Part shown: positions 23,601-35,927 of the stretch, piece by piece
Layout: each line of letters begins with the position of its first letter
How positions within the stretch are numbered: position 1 is the stretch's first letter
Assembly (NCBI GenBank): GCA_021613335.1
Contig: JAJTWR010000419.1
Span: forward strand, 582,501 to 646,500
Length of the DNA stretch: 64,000 nucleotides
Reading direction: 5' to 3'
From: Whitmania pigra
Taxonomy: Eukaryota > Annelida > Clitellata > Hirudinida > Haemopidae
Program-made: the position numbers and the translations under genes
The notes under the pieces: model-generated
Database searches by the model: none
Seen by the model: the letters and a program-made list of their open reading frames with translations, nothing else
What the model was told of the DNA's origin: nothing

Positions 23601-26600
23601 CTGCTTATATTTCCAAGGCTTCTTGATTATGCAAATTATATGACCTTTACCTTTATTTTGTCAGGAATGCTTGCTGACCTCTCTCACCCTCGACCCCAGC
23701 CTGCCGAGGTACATAGTCACCCTGAACTTCTTCCTGGGCAGAACTAGCGGTGTGCCGGTCTCTGCCTGCAAGATGCTCCCGGTGGACATCAAGGTGTACA
23801 ACAGCGTACTGCAGACGGTGGGTCAACTCAGGCCCATTCAGTTGGACAGACAGCAGTCGTGGACACACTTGAGACATGCCATAATCCTACACATGGCCAA
23901 TAATGGGTTGGAATATTGGATAGAACTTTCTATTTTTTCCGAGGGTAGCTCATCGCATGCTATTGTTCTAGTCGTCGTTTTGAGAGTCGAATGGAGAATT
24001 ACTTGGTCGAGTAAATAGTGTTGAATTGGGAAAATTTATTTTAAAATGTATAACCTAAATATCGGGAATCTGGATAAATAGTAATTTATAAATATCACGG
24101 AGATGCAAACATCGTTTTGTCTTCTCCAGATACACTCTCGACCCTTCGGGCACGACGATCATCAAGACACTCAATCCGCCGTCTGACGAAGGCGACCTTT
24201 TCAGGAGGCTCATGGTCAAGGAGGAACAAGAAGCCAACCTCATGCCGGCCACCAATGCTTCGGCCCCTTCCAAGTTCGGGATGCTCCAACCCCCAAAGCC
24301 GCGAAACAACACCAAGCCGGGAGCGAGGAGACAAGCGGCCGTCGGTCGAGGGCAGAAGAAGCAACAACCCACGACCGGGAGTCAGCAGATGGCGACCCCC
24401 TCGACGGTTGCCAACAACGTCGCCAATCAAATCTCATATCAAAACTACCAGTATCAATCTCCCGAATCTCAGTACGCGGCGGCCGTCCTTCCGCAGGTTC
24501 CCGTAATTTCCGGAAGTTCGGAGATGGTGCCCATAGTGGTCGATCAGGACCCCGTGCCCGCGGTTCAAGGATTCAACCAGGTGCAGCAGGTGACGACGAG
24601 CCTCGATTCGACCAACCTGAAGATGTCCAATTGCATCGTGTCTCTAGAAAATGTTCAAGATGCTCCTGTGTGTGACCAGGACAGAGTCGTGAGCAGCATC
24701 AAGACCTCCGCTAGGGGTGCAAAGGTCACGAGAACCCCATCGAGGACGAGCCCGAGGAGGTTGCAGACTAACCCGATTAATGCCAACCAAAAGGGTATAA
24801 GGTATGAAGATGACAATGCAGATGTTCCCCCCGTCTCGAGGAGACTGAGGACCAGAAGGTCGTCGGAAACTTGCGACGTCAAAATCGCAAACAACAAATC
24901 CGATGAGGGCAAAAAGGTCAACTCGCCCAGAAGAGGGAGACCCCCTAAAAATCGAAAAACCAACGGCTCGTGTGGTTCCGAGACTGATTCGTCACCCGCA
25001 AAAACTAATCCCGAGGCCATGGTATCTAACGGCCTCAAAAACTTTGGCATAAAAAAATTGAAGAGCATCTCACCTAACAAATCCAGTTTCTTCAACAAAA
25101 ACAAATACAAGAAGCACAGCACCCAGAGACATCTCTGGCTCAAGAGCCGCAAAAAGCTCCTGACATCTTCCGGTCTCGTGAAAGGCGACGCGAGCACGCC
25201 GAGGAAAAAGCGGGGAAAACCGACGAGCATGACGGAGCTGCGGAATTGCTTCGTCAGCCTGTCGAAACTTTCGTCGTCCGAAGTCATCGGAAAGAGGGCT
25301 TCGAGGAAGAGGAAAGTCGAAGATTCGGATGTTGAAGTGGAGGAACCTCCCAGAAAGTTGGGCAAGAAAGTTTCCGAAAAGCAAAAACCGAAGCTTGCAA
25401 TGGCGGATTCGTGCGTCAAGCTGCAGAATCAGATTTCAGAGTCGGCGGTCAAACCTTGCGTTTGCGACGGGTGCGGAGAGGTCGTGCCGGACTGCAATTG
25501 GCTGACGGCTCATATCGTCGTCTGCCCCGGAATGACCGGAGCGGGAGCCGAAGAGGAGAGCGAGAACATGATGGCTGCCGAGGAAACGTGGACGGTAGAG
25601 CAAACGAAATTGGAGCAAGAGCAACAGCCTGCGGTCGCTCAGGAAGAAGAGGGCTTCGTCCAACAGCCAACATTTGCTGAATATCCAGTCCATGCCTCTG
25701 AAAATCAGACAGTGACTGGCCACAATTTTGAATCCTTTCCCAACCAGGGACCTTACGTCATTGCGCCTCAAAACCCCATCAACTTCGGTAAGGAGATAGC
25801 GGTCGACGGAGTGTCTGCATTCGAGTTCTCTCTCCATAAGTGCGGCCATTGTTCTTTGGTCTTCTACACGGAAATCTCCCTCGACACTCACGTCAAGAAC
25901 TGCGACCACTTCTACTCCACGGGTACGAAGTACGAGGTGTACGTTTGTTCCAAGTGTGCACTCCATTTCTCGGACAAGTCCACGTTGTGGTTTCACTGTC
26001 AGTACTCGTGCGGAAAAGCGGCACCTTCGTCCGAAAGGGAGACCTACAAGTGTTGGATTTGCCAGAAGGAGTTCCTCTCGGAGCTTTTCTTGGCTCGGCA
26101 CGTCCTCGGAAAGCACGCGTCCGACTCCGTGGCTTTCCAGTGTCTGCACCAGCAACTTGCCCAGCACAAAAAACAGCAACTCCAGTACCAAGTGGCCAAG
26201 AATCCTACGAACTATTCCAGCTTGGTCGCCGCCAACGGAAGCACCATTTCCGTGCAGAACGTTCAGGCCGACCAGACCGCGCAGCCCGTCGTGGCGGGCA
26301 CGGGGCAGAACCAACTGACCACCATCGACACGAGTCAGATTTCTGCAGACTTCTACCAGCAAGCGACGTGCGAGCTGTACCAATCGTCTGCAAACCTGCT
26401 TTACTCCCAGTCGGACTCTTACCCGCAGACCGGCGGCCAAAGAATTATCGCGCAGTCCAACGGATACTTCCAGCAGCCCCAGCAACAGCAGGAGTTCTCC
26501 ACGGTTTCCGTCCTCCCGATCTCCATGTCCGAGGGTCAGGACGTCTACTACGGAGTGCAGTCTCAATCTGCCATCATGAACTCCACCACGAGGACGCAGA

Positions 26601-28817
26601 GCCAAGGAGACACGTTCGTTTCGGGTTCGGCCGGCGAGAGTGCCGTCGTGACCATCTCGACCGCTCCAGGAGCAGGTGGCGGAATGAGGAGGGCAGCCAA
26701 GGGCATCATGTACAAGAACGTTTACATGCAGTGCGTCGTCAATTATCACTGCTCTCACTGCAAGACCGACCTTAGCACGAAAGCCCTGAAGAAGGAGCAC
26801 AGAAGATCTGCTTGCTTCGACGCAAATTCAAACAGGTTCGTTCGAGTGCATCTTCGGGACTGCTAGACTCATTCCCGTCGCGTGATATTTGTTTGTTTTA
26901 AGTTTTTGTTTGCTAGCCGACAGTGTTACAAACATTTCGAGTTAGTGGAGCAACTTATTTATCATCAACTTTTCACTAACTTCATTTCCCAGATTCAGCT
27001 ACCTGAGACAGTACTCGTATCTATGCCCTTACTGCGGCGAGAAGTTCCCCTCGCAGAAGGTCTGCCGACAGCACCAGCTCTCCGTGTGCCTCGTGCTCAT
27101 GGGAGTCAAAACGGACGAATTGAATTTTAAGCAGCACAACTGCCCATTCTGCAACAAGAAATATTTCAACGTCATCACTCTCAAGGGTCATCTGACTCTT
27201 GCGCACAAGGACAGGGTCGACAGCACCGATTGCGGAGCGGACGCCGACGATGGCGGAAACGAAGATCTGATCGGAGGCGTCGGGGGTAAGTACAGCAACC
27301 TCATCGTGAACAATCCTCTCGTGCCCATACCCAATCTCGAGGCCGGTCCGGTCTTCTCTTCCTTGGGCACCTCTCCACTGAAGGTTGCTCTGCAACAACA
27401 CCAGCAACAACTCCATCAGCCTCAGATGATATCGGTCGTTGAAAGTCAAGCGACGGTGGAAGAGGAAAGTACGTGCATGCCAGTCACCCAAGTCATTGAG
27501 CCCGTCGTCTCCGAGTCGAACGGCTCGACCACGCCAGCCAGTCAATCGGCCGGATCTGCCGTCAAATCAAAGAGCAAGAAGAAGTCTCGCGGAAAGAGTC
27601 CGGTCACCCCTCAGCCCGCCGGATCTTCCCTGGCCTCGACGAGATCGTTGAGGAACAACCCTCGTTCGTCGAGGTATCACTACGACGACGACTTCTGCTC
27701 CGGAGAGGATTTGGACGTGTTCGAGCCGAAGTTGTCTCGGTCCATCTCCGAAAAGAGCGACAGGCAGACGAGGTCCTCCTCAAAGGCGGAGGATGGGAAA
27801 TCTTGGAAATTGGATTGCAAAAATGGGGAGAGCGGATCCAGAAACAGGCACGTCGCCACAGAAGACGACGCCGACTCGGATGCCACAGACGACCTGACCG
27901 TGGATGAAAGTGCAATGGAGGCCCCTGGCAGCGAGGGCCAGCACCTGTCGGAGGGTTCCAATCCTTTTGCAGACGTGCAGAACGTGGAGGGAAGGTCGGA
28001 CTGTGCTCGGCAGAGCATCGAAGCGAGCGGCTCTTCGGCGCAATCTCTCTTTGTCGATCTGACCTCGCCGACGGTGGACCAGGTGTTTAAAGACGGGATC
28101 GACCCGACAGTTTTCATTGATCAGATGTCTTCGACGAGTCATAATCTCGTCTATGCCGGTACTTATGCCAGTCTCCAGCCCTTGGAGTCCGATCAAGCTA
28201 CCACGAACGCCCAGAAGAGCGGGCAGACTCAAGAAGCCGAGAGCAATTCTGCATCGTCGACTAGCAGATCGTCGAACAACAAATTCATCATAGACAACCT
28301 TCTCGGACATTCTACCCGTGGGGGCGATAGGAGGGCATCGGACAAAGATTGCGGATCGGACGAGAGCGATTGTCAAGACGACTTCCTGATCAACATCGAC
28401 TCGTCGTTGGATGCTCCCGTCGACGAAGACGACAACAGCAAAAGCAGTGGGTCAAGTAGAAGCAGGCCGATAGAAGGACCCCCGGCAACGCACGAAAGAA
28501 CGTCGAAAGCAGAAAAGTTGCGTTCTTCGAAGCAGGAACAGCCTGGGAACCTCTTCAGTGCCACTTACGAAAAGACGTCGAGACACGACCGCAGGGACGA
28601 GTCGTCTCAGTCGGCCAATCAGGTTCCATTGGTCGACAGCTGTGGGCTCAAATTGGCCGTCGAAATCAAGGAAGCGGACGAGGATTCTGGGAGGGTTCAT
28701 CCGGGAGTGGTGATGGACGTCAAGAAAAGAACCATCCTCAAGAAACTCAGCAACAGTCTGAACATGGCCAGCAAAAGGCAACCGAATGCCATCGGAGGAG
28801 CCAAGTTCTACAAGTGA
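20618..28817 (+). CDS. Large C2H2/C2HC zinc-finger protein with helical N-terminal region
   Basis: Eight exons (20618-20714, 21144-21343, 22227-22364, 22748-22888, 23092-23262, 23665-23906, 24130-26835, 26993-28817) join in frame to 1,839 residues. Exons 1-6 (about residues 1-330) form a leucine-rich all-helical, armadillo/HEAT-like region without a motif I can name. The exon 6 donor (GG|GTTGGA) is weak but is the phase-correct one I judged best. Exon 7 holds an AT-hook (RRGRPPKNRK, about residue 596), basic Ser/Pro-rich stretches and five fingers: CDGC (about 774), KCGHC (900), VCSKC (935), KCWIC (969) and HCSHC (1202). Exon 8 adds CPYC (1243) and CPFC (1281), then a long acidic serine-rich tail. 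Several fingers end in Cys rather than His (C2HC). The gene is expected to be nuclear and DNA- or chromatin-binding. I do not recognise the orthologue. An in-frame TAG at 26864-26866 would give a shorter protein if the exon 7 donor were not used. Confidence 0.82.
23270..23430. repeat. 26-bp minisatellite in intron 5 of the zinc-finger gene
   Basis: The unit GAGTTATTGTAATAAGTTAT plus TGTTAT is repeated about six times with almost no divergence. It begins only a few bases after the exon 5 donor. Confidence 0.9.
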
Positions 28818-31168
28818 CGGACCGATGGGGGATTGTTTCCGTTTGTTTTGACTGCGGTCGTCCGTCGCTCGGTCGGTCGACTCGTTCTGTCGTGTCACTC
28901 GTTTGTTTTCACTTTGACGGCATTTTCAGTTCTTGAGTGGATTTCAAATTCTAGTCCATGAAGTTGGTGTGACTGAATTTTTGAAAATGCAGTCGAGATT
29001 TGCTTTCAGGATGGAATTGATGTACATAAAGCGTGATTACATTCTTTCGGTACGTAACTTATTCGACCCTCGTCGTAACCTTTTCGGGGCGCTGCAAATC
29101 AGGGTCAGAACCTGATCGAGCAAAATCATGAACTTTATTTTTTAATTGACATTTTCATTAGAAATCTGTAAAAGTTTGAAATTGTCTTCTTTTGAGTCAT
29201 TGCTGTTGAGAGAATAGTCTCGCGATAGTCTTTGTGCTACCGGTATTGTTATCGCTTGCAAATCCGTTCGATTCCACTGTCGGAGCTCACGTCTCTTTGA
29301 AAGGGCCACGAGAGTGAGACAATTTTGCAACTCGACGGGTTGCCGAAAGAATCGTTTTTAATTCTTCTTTCCTCTTGCATCCTCCGACATTTCATTGTGA
29401 ATATCCACTCCATTTTTAGGCACGTCAATTCTCCGTTTTGTTTTTTCCGTAACGAACTGACATTTCGACGGGGTCTTAGATCATTTCGATGTCAGGCGAC
29501 CATCCTCGTTGCACATTGTTATCTGATCTTGACATCGCCACTTTGCATTTTAAGATTTTCGAACCGATAGTATTTGCCGTATTTATTGAAGGTTCGCAAT
29601 GATTAATCCGATTGGTCACCTGTGCAAAGCAGTTTAATTGGTTTGAATGCTTTTACTCTGCAACAATGTTTGGAGGGCATCTAAACTCTCAATTCGACAG
29701 CGGACCAACACTGTTCGAGTCCGCAGCATCAACATTGTTTAAGTTGCCACCCAAACTTCATCCTCGTACAGGTGGCACCAATGTCTTTTGTTTCTAGTCT
29801 CGGTCGGGAGGACGGATGCTTCTCCGATGGCGAACATGGTTGAACTTTTGTCGACGATCGTTTCTCGATTTGTCGATCTTAAGTGGTCGTGTCCGTTTTC
29901 TTATCGTTTGAGTTACAACACCTTGTTGAAATCGTGTCGATCGGTCGCCCGCAAAAAAGGGTTTTTTCGAAACCCGAAGATGGAGAATCGGATTACGATA
30001 TTTCGGTTACGAACATTACTGTGACGTTTATTGTGACAATTGGTACGTCGGAATTATTGTAATTATCATTGTTATTACAGCCATTGTCGTTACTAGATCA
30101 TGGTCGATTTCATTCAGCTATTTTTCTGTTGTCGATATTGTTGTCAGTGTGAACTTGTAACAAAGCCATTCTATTGACGTTCATCTCTGAGTTTCTCAAA
30201 TTCGGGCGACTAACCAAACCTGTCGTGATCAAATGTTGGTTAGATTAGTTTAGTCGAAGTACATTCGCATATTTTCTTTATAAATTATGGTAAATACAAA
30301 AAAAAACCGAAGCTAAAAAGCATTTGTATGCTCCGTGATTTGAAAATACCACTGTTTGAAATGCAGGTAAATATTTTCGACAGTGGATAATATTATCCTA
30401 TTTAAAAATCAAACTGAATGAATCAACGTCTAATATGGTCGATATTGCTTCGTTTCATTTCAGCAGCATTCACAAGCAAATCGTAGCAGAGTGCAGATGC
30501 TTAACTAATTAAGTAGTTGTAGTTGAAGTAGTTGATAAATAATTAGGACCTCTTGTGTCTGGTCACGCAGTTTAGAAAATGGCTGTAAAGTAATTAATTG
30601 ATTCAAGAAAATAAAAAAGACATTTACGAAAAAGCATTGCAAGTCTTAACAACAGGGCTTAATTGAAAACAAATTCTATCTACCTGATTATTACAGTTGA
30701 TACCTGGACTACATGATCATGCTGGTATACATGTACGGTACTTAATCAATATAATTATCAAACATATAAACTACAGTAATAAAAATCATGTATGACTGAA
30801 ATCCTATCGGTCCTTATGATGATATGATACACACATAAATCATCAGTCTGACAAAATTTGAATATGATCAAAACTTTTCTAAGTTGAAAATAAAAATATG
30901 AATCACATTCGGGGATGAGAAGTTTTGAAATTCGAGTATCTCATTCGCAAAACGAAGAATCAAAGATGTTTGGAGTGAGAAATGGGGGCGTATTGAGCAG
31001 ACGAGGATGAAGGCAACGTCTAAAAATTGACATCGAAATCTCGAGAGTAGCTGCGAAAAGAACGGCCAAAACACTAACTCAGTGTTTTGATTTTGATGCT
31101 TGAATTGTTGACACTACTTTCGGTTTTCTTTTTTTATGTTTCAAATTACAGCGAACTCCACTCAGATA
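28818..31168. other. 3' flank of the zinc-finger gene and intergenic region
   Basis: No further gene is supported. Short open frames here are not conserved in any way I can see. AATAAA motifs occur on the plus strand near 30,611 and 30,777 and could serve as poly(A) signals if the 3' UTR is long. Confidence 0.45.
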
Positions 31169-32137
31169 TCAATCGGCTTCCAATTCTTTGAACCTGAGAT
31201 AGCACTTGATGGATTTTGGTATGGGGAGCAGATTAATCGTAAGGTAAACTGGTCGAGACAAGCAGCGACTTGCAATCCACCTTCTTACGTTCGTTCGGCA
31301 AATGTCCTTCAGTCTTTTCATCTTTGCCGGAGTACTGTGAAAGCCGGCAAGATCGGAATTCATTGTGGCAGCAGTTAAGGTTTGGATGTGGTAAGCCAAG
31401 TCGTGATCTGATTCTCTGCAGATGGAGACTATCTGCTCGTAGTGAAAAAGCTTTTCCTCGTCTGCCATCTGAAAGCTGTCTTCCGAGCCTTCGGATCCCT
31501 CGATGTAGGCTGTGTCGGAGCTACCGTCCGGCACGAGATAGTGGATAAGTCTGCCGTAGTATCTGATATTCCATCCCCTTATGCTGGAGCCAGAACTGAG
31601 CAAAAACAGAATGATGTCTTTTCTTTTGAAGAGAAGAGCACACATCATGGCCCTCTGACTGTTGGCTCCTCTTTCCACAGCTTTCCTGATGAATCTCAGC
31701 TTTCCCTCAGCAGTGGCAGTCCAAAGAAATTTGGAATCGTGAAGGTTGTCGTTGTTAAACGAAACCGCAGAAAGAAGCATCTCGGCTTCTTCGTACTTCC
31801 GAAACCTCGTCGCATAATCGATGAGAGACTTGTTGAATCTAAAATTGTAACGCAGCAGAAGTGCCAGCACATCCCTGCTGTCATTATCAAGGGCTCTCTT
31901 TAGTCCATCCCACTCTGAAACGCAACAGAAAGGTCTGATTTTCTCCCACGTCAACATTACTCTAGCCACGTCATTTTCGTCCACTCCAGTTAGAAATTCA
32001 TTCCTGACTCTGGCCATGGCTTCTCTAAAAAAGAAGTAGAAAACAAGTCTTTTCAGAGGAGAATCTTTCGGCTGGTTGGAAAATTTCTTTTCTACTTTCG
32101 CAAGCAAATTGGTCATCCTCTCCGATTTTCTATCCAT
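31169..32137 (-). CDS. Ankyrin-repeat-like protein with C-terminal SOCS box, intronless
   Basis: A single uninterrupted frame of 322 residues. The C-terminus (about 272-318) fits a SOCS box: LKDICRTNVRRWIA, then NLLPIPKSIKCYL. This is the elongin-BC and cullin-5 binding pattern with the 'LP.P..IK.YL' end. The middle (about 85-215) has helix-turn-helix units with ankyrin-like spacing (DVLALLLRYNF, EEAEMLLSAV, LRFIRKAVERGANSQ, DIILFLLSSGSSI), degenerate compared with classic repeats. The likely role is a substrate receptor of a cullin-RING ubiquitin ligase, as for ASB proteins; the substrate is unknown. No introns, unlike all its neighbours, suggests an old retrocopy or a naturally intronless gene. 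Minus-strand TATACTTTAAG lies about 60 bp upstream. Confidence 0.7.
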   Translation of the reverse strand: MDRKSERMTNLLAKVEKKFSNQPKDSPLKRLVFYFFFREAMARVRNEFLTGVDENDVARVMLTWEKIRPFCCVSEWDGLKRALDNDSRDVLALLLRYNFRFNKSLIDYATRFRKYEEAEMLLSAVSFNNDNLHDSKFLWTATAEGKLRFIRKAVERGANSQRAMMCALLFKRKDIILFLLSSGSSIRGWNIRYYGRLIHYLVPDGSSDTAYIEGSEGSEDSFQMADEEKLFHYEQIVSICRESDHDLAYHIQTLTAATMNSDLAGFHSTPAKMKRLKDICRTNVRRWIASRCLSRPVYLTINLLPIPKSIKCYLRFKELEAD

Positions 32138-32600
32138 ATTTTATGCGCTGAGCCCCACCATTCCGAAACAAAGAGTTCGCCTACCGCCGCCGCACTCTTA
32201 AAGTATAAACAGAATTTGGGATTCCCCAAATAAAAATTCGAGATAAACAAGAATATTTTAAACAAAATTTAGTTTGTTTAAAATGTCCGTGTTTTTTGCC
32301 AAGTTTCACTCCCTATCAACAATCGTCTGCTACGAATACTCGCAAGATTATCCGGATGAAGATTGAGACCCAATCACCAAACATATATAGTGCAACGAAG
32401 CATACTAAATCCTATTAGCTTCATTGATTTTATCTGAGCCTAGAGTTATCAAAGAACATCTGAACAACGTTAACATCGCATTAACTTTTCGCTAATTAAA
32501 ATTCAAGCCATTAAAAATGAACCATTCGCAGAGAAACTTTTTCAAAAATTGAAAAATCTTCAATGATGCCGAAGTTTTACAAATTGTTCTTCTTCTTCTT
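32138..32600. other. Short intergenic stretch
   Basis: Holds the upstream region of the SOCS-box gene and the 3' end of the mL40 gene. Nothing else is visible. Confidence 0.5.
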
Positions 32601-33438
32601 CTATGACATAAAGGTTTTGGTGGTGTCTATATATTCTCCATCTGGAGGCTTATATCCTTTTATAGGAGGGGTATCCATGGGACCCATTCTGGACAGAGGG
32701 ATCGACTTCTCGTCAAGCTGTCAAAATAGAAAACAACACGCCGTGAACATTTACTACACATTATACCATTAGTAATAGATAGTCAATTAGCCAAAAATCA
32801 AGCTGTCGTTATTCAAAATATCCAAATAAATTAGGGATACAGTGAATATACAGCAAGTTTTGCATGCAAACAAACGGGCCACAAGAATATCAACATGAAC
32901 ATTTGATCAGCGTGTACCTGTATGGCCTGCTGGTAAAGTTCTTCCGACTCTGTTCTCAGTTCATCGAGTGCTTCCTTCCTGAGTACCAACAACTTCCTCG
33001 TCTTCCGCTCCTCTTCAGCCCACTGGAAGAACTTGTACCTCTGCCAGTCCTTGAGGAGCAGTGCCCTTCTTTCTAACTCCTCTTCCGGAAGAACGACAGG
33101 TGCTCTCCTCCTCATGCTGTCCATTTAACAGAACCAGGAAGTTGAGAATTAAAATATAAAAATATAATAATAATAATAATTAATTCATATTTGGCAAAAG
33201 CGTTTTTAAAGTAAAGCTTACGATAAAAAGAAGATATTACTCACTCTTTGGTCTTGAGCATTGCCCTGTCTCCCTCGATTTCGTCGATGGGCTTCAAGAT
33301 TTTGCCTTTCAATTCAATTTTTTTGATCATCTTGTCCAATTTCTTCAGCTTCTTGCTCTCTCTCTGCAAAATGAGTCCGGGGTCGGTTTTTTTCTTCTTC
33401 TTCATCGGTTCAGCCCTGGGTGCGTGGAATGATGCCAT
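32601..33438 (-). CDS. MRPL40: Mitochondrial large ribosomal subunit protein mL40
   Basis: Three exons (33438-33245, 33116-32918 and 32717-32601) encode 169 residues. The diagnostic features are RAEPMKKKKKTDP near the start, matching the RAEPLRKKKKVDP region of animal mL40; the charged coiled coil with EEELERRALLLKDWQRYK in exon 2; and the C-terminal MGPMDTPPIKGYKPPDGEY, which matches the conserved 'GP..TPPI.NY.PP.G.Y' ending. It functions in the mitochondrial ribosome. The ATG at 33438 is the first in-frame start in this exon. No clear transit peptide precedes it. A GTGAGT donor on the minus strand near 33827, followed back by Arg/Ser-rich coding potential, could mark an upstream leader exon, but I found no in-frame ATG there. 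Confidence 0.88.
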
Positions 33439-34964
33439 TACGAATTATAAATCATTGAAGAACAAGCATTTGCGGTAGTCGCTTGCGAAAACAATTATAA
33501 ATTTAATTTTTAATCCACGATAAAAACTCTCGTAGCGACAGAGTTATTATTAATAAAGGGTCTTGGCAAAAAGTAGTGATGTGAGCGATTACAAGATGTA
33601 AATTAAATGGAAAATAGCCAGGGATTATTTAGCCATAAATTGATTATAATTTCATTAATTGTAAGGAACACCAATAACGTGATGCTAGCATTCACCTAGT
33701 GTAGTTTACAATTTTAACTTTAACAATGGCAGCAACAAAATAATATCATATTGTAATAATAAATAAGTTAATATTAAATTAATATTAGCTTGTAATAATA
33801 AATTAATATTAATTAGCATCACTCACTGCAGGGGTTTCGTGAAGTTGATGAGGAGAGGTGAGGAAGCAGTTCTGAAGTTTCTGATCAGCTGTGCTTGACT
33901 GAACGTAAATTATAAAGATTCGAATCTAATTTTCACAATACAACGACAGTTCAACAGTTTAGCTGCTAATCAATAATAATCCAGTAGCATTTTAATTTGT
34001 AAATTCAACTGCTTGTTGAATCTCTGACTGAATGACTCAACTGGCTGGCAATGTCAAATTAGTAACCAAATTAAATTTGTATCATATCAAAATATTGTTC
34101 CTTGCTATCAGTAACGTTAAATCACAAAAAATTGATTAAAAACTAAGAATTGGAATGGGGAACATTATTAGCAGCTCGACTGCTGGTTCGTGATGACATG
34201 CAATTGGAATCAATCTGCAACTTCATTTCCGCAACGTAAAAAGAGCACTGTTTGTTTTTTAAATGCATACTATCGACATCTATCCTACATCATCCCGCCT
34301 GGTAATCAAGATCAATGGCATCAATGACACAACAATTGTATTCCTTCGAACTTTGCTCTCCAAATCGCAAATTCAAGAAAGGCAAACCCGTAAAGCAATC
34401 AAAGTTTCGTACCTCGAAATTAAGTTCGAGCATGATTGAAATATTTTCAGAGTATTCATTGCGCAGAGCAGAACACGGTCTCCTAAATTCGCCCTCCCGT
34501 GTTACTGGGATATATTTATCGACAAAAGTCAACTTTTAAACATAAACATTGAAGCGATGTATAAACATGAATCAATAATTTAGTTAATAAATATTTTATA
34601 ATAAATTTTAAATGTGTCTATACGTTAGTTTTTATTTTAAATTTTAGAGTTAAATTTAGGAAAGTGTCAACTTCCAAACCGTACCTTTTCGGCTGAGGGC
34701 TACTAACCAAAACCAGTTGATATATGAACATTCCTAAAAAGCATTTTCCAAACATTATAATTAAATAATTCACAATTGAAGTTAAATTCGAGTTTTTGGC
34801 TTAAATTTGGCTTCTGCCAACTTAAGAGAGTTTAAAGACTTGACTTTTATCATTATGTAAGTGTCTGCTAGTGGATTAAAAGTAGTCTCGCAAAAAAAGA
34901 ATTAAACGAGGCGCACAATCAGCGCATCAAGAAAAAAAGTGGAATTCTATTCAAGAATGACCCA
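33439..34964. other. Intergenic region between mL40 and the KDM5-like gene
   Basis: No gene supported. Contains a possible untranslated leader exon for mL40 near 33,830-33,920 and small open frames around 34,300-34,540 that I consider chance. Confidence 0.45.
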
Positions 34965-34970
34965 TTTATT
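34965..34970 (-). terminator. Candidate poly(A) signal of the KDM5-like gene
   Basis: AATAAA on the minus strand (TTTATT on plus), 142 bp after the stop codon of the KDM5-like gene. Confidence 0.55.
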
Positions 34971-35111
34971 CACATTCGCATTAAATTAATTTTACATTTG
35001 TTCCTATTCATGAATGTTAGACAATAAATCTTCCAATAAACCATTAAAATCAATAAAAAGTCATAAATAACAACAACAACAAAGTAACAAGAATAAAAAT
35101 AAAGATGAAGT

Positions 35112-35896
35112 TCATCGCTTGTCAAGGGCACAGCATGACCTGCACTCGAACTCGTCTTCTTCCGATATGTCCTTCAAGGACAGTCCGATGCACTGGAGAT
35201 GAAACCATCGGGAGCATCTGTCGCATTGCACCCAGTTGACCTCCCTTCCTGTACAATTGTTGTCACATGGCTAGTCATCTTAAGAGACGAGTTTTCAACA
35301 AGAACATCAACAAAATTAACTGAATGACTGGCTTTGTTAATAGAACTTGCCCAGTAATTAAATTGAAATTAAACACAACAAAGATTCAGGTCTTCGATTA
35401 ATGAGTCAACACTTTAACACAACACCACTTAAACAATCCTAAACAACGACTGCAATTTTATTGAAAATGACAATATGGATACATAGGTGACGATGACAAT
35501 CGTGCTGCAGGCAATGATAACAATGAGTGGCGATGATGATGATGATGATGACACTAACCCATGGGTTTCAGGCATATGGCAGCAGAACAGTCCTCCAAAT
35601 CATCATCTTTGTCTCGCAAAAACACACCATCTTCGTTGTCATCATCATCATCATCATCATCGCTGTTCCTTATGACGTCATCATTGTTGCCCTCAGCAGC
35701 TTTCAGTCTCTTGACTTGTGGCAGTTCGTCCCCATCGTCAAGTTTGCCACGAAGACTTTTGTTGCGAGCATTGTTGACCTTGACCTTGAAGGACGGGTAG
35801 AATCTGATCTTCGAAGGTTGCACTGGTTGACCAGTTCTTGGTTCTGCAGTATCATAATCATAATCATAATCATCATCGTCGTAGTCGTCATCACCA

Positions 35897-35927
<31 letters not shown>

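Noticed and set aside
24655..25419. 254-codon minus-strand open frame
   Set aside because: Another shadow of exon 7 of the zinc-finger gene.
25436..26800. 454-codon minus-strand open frame
   Set aside because: Exact shadow of the GC-rich zinc-finger exon 7. Its translation has no domain, whereas the plus frame has fingers and correct splice phase.
35249..35270. Upstream acceptor giving PCDNNC at the start of the last KDM5-like exon
   Set aside because: It gives the wrong phase relative to exon 23. The acceptor at 35250/35249 restores the frame and the KDM5-type 'CLKPMG-REVNWVQCD' join.
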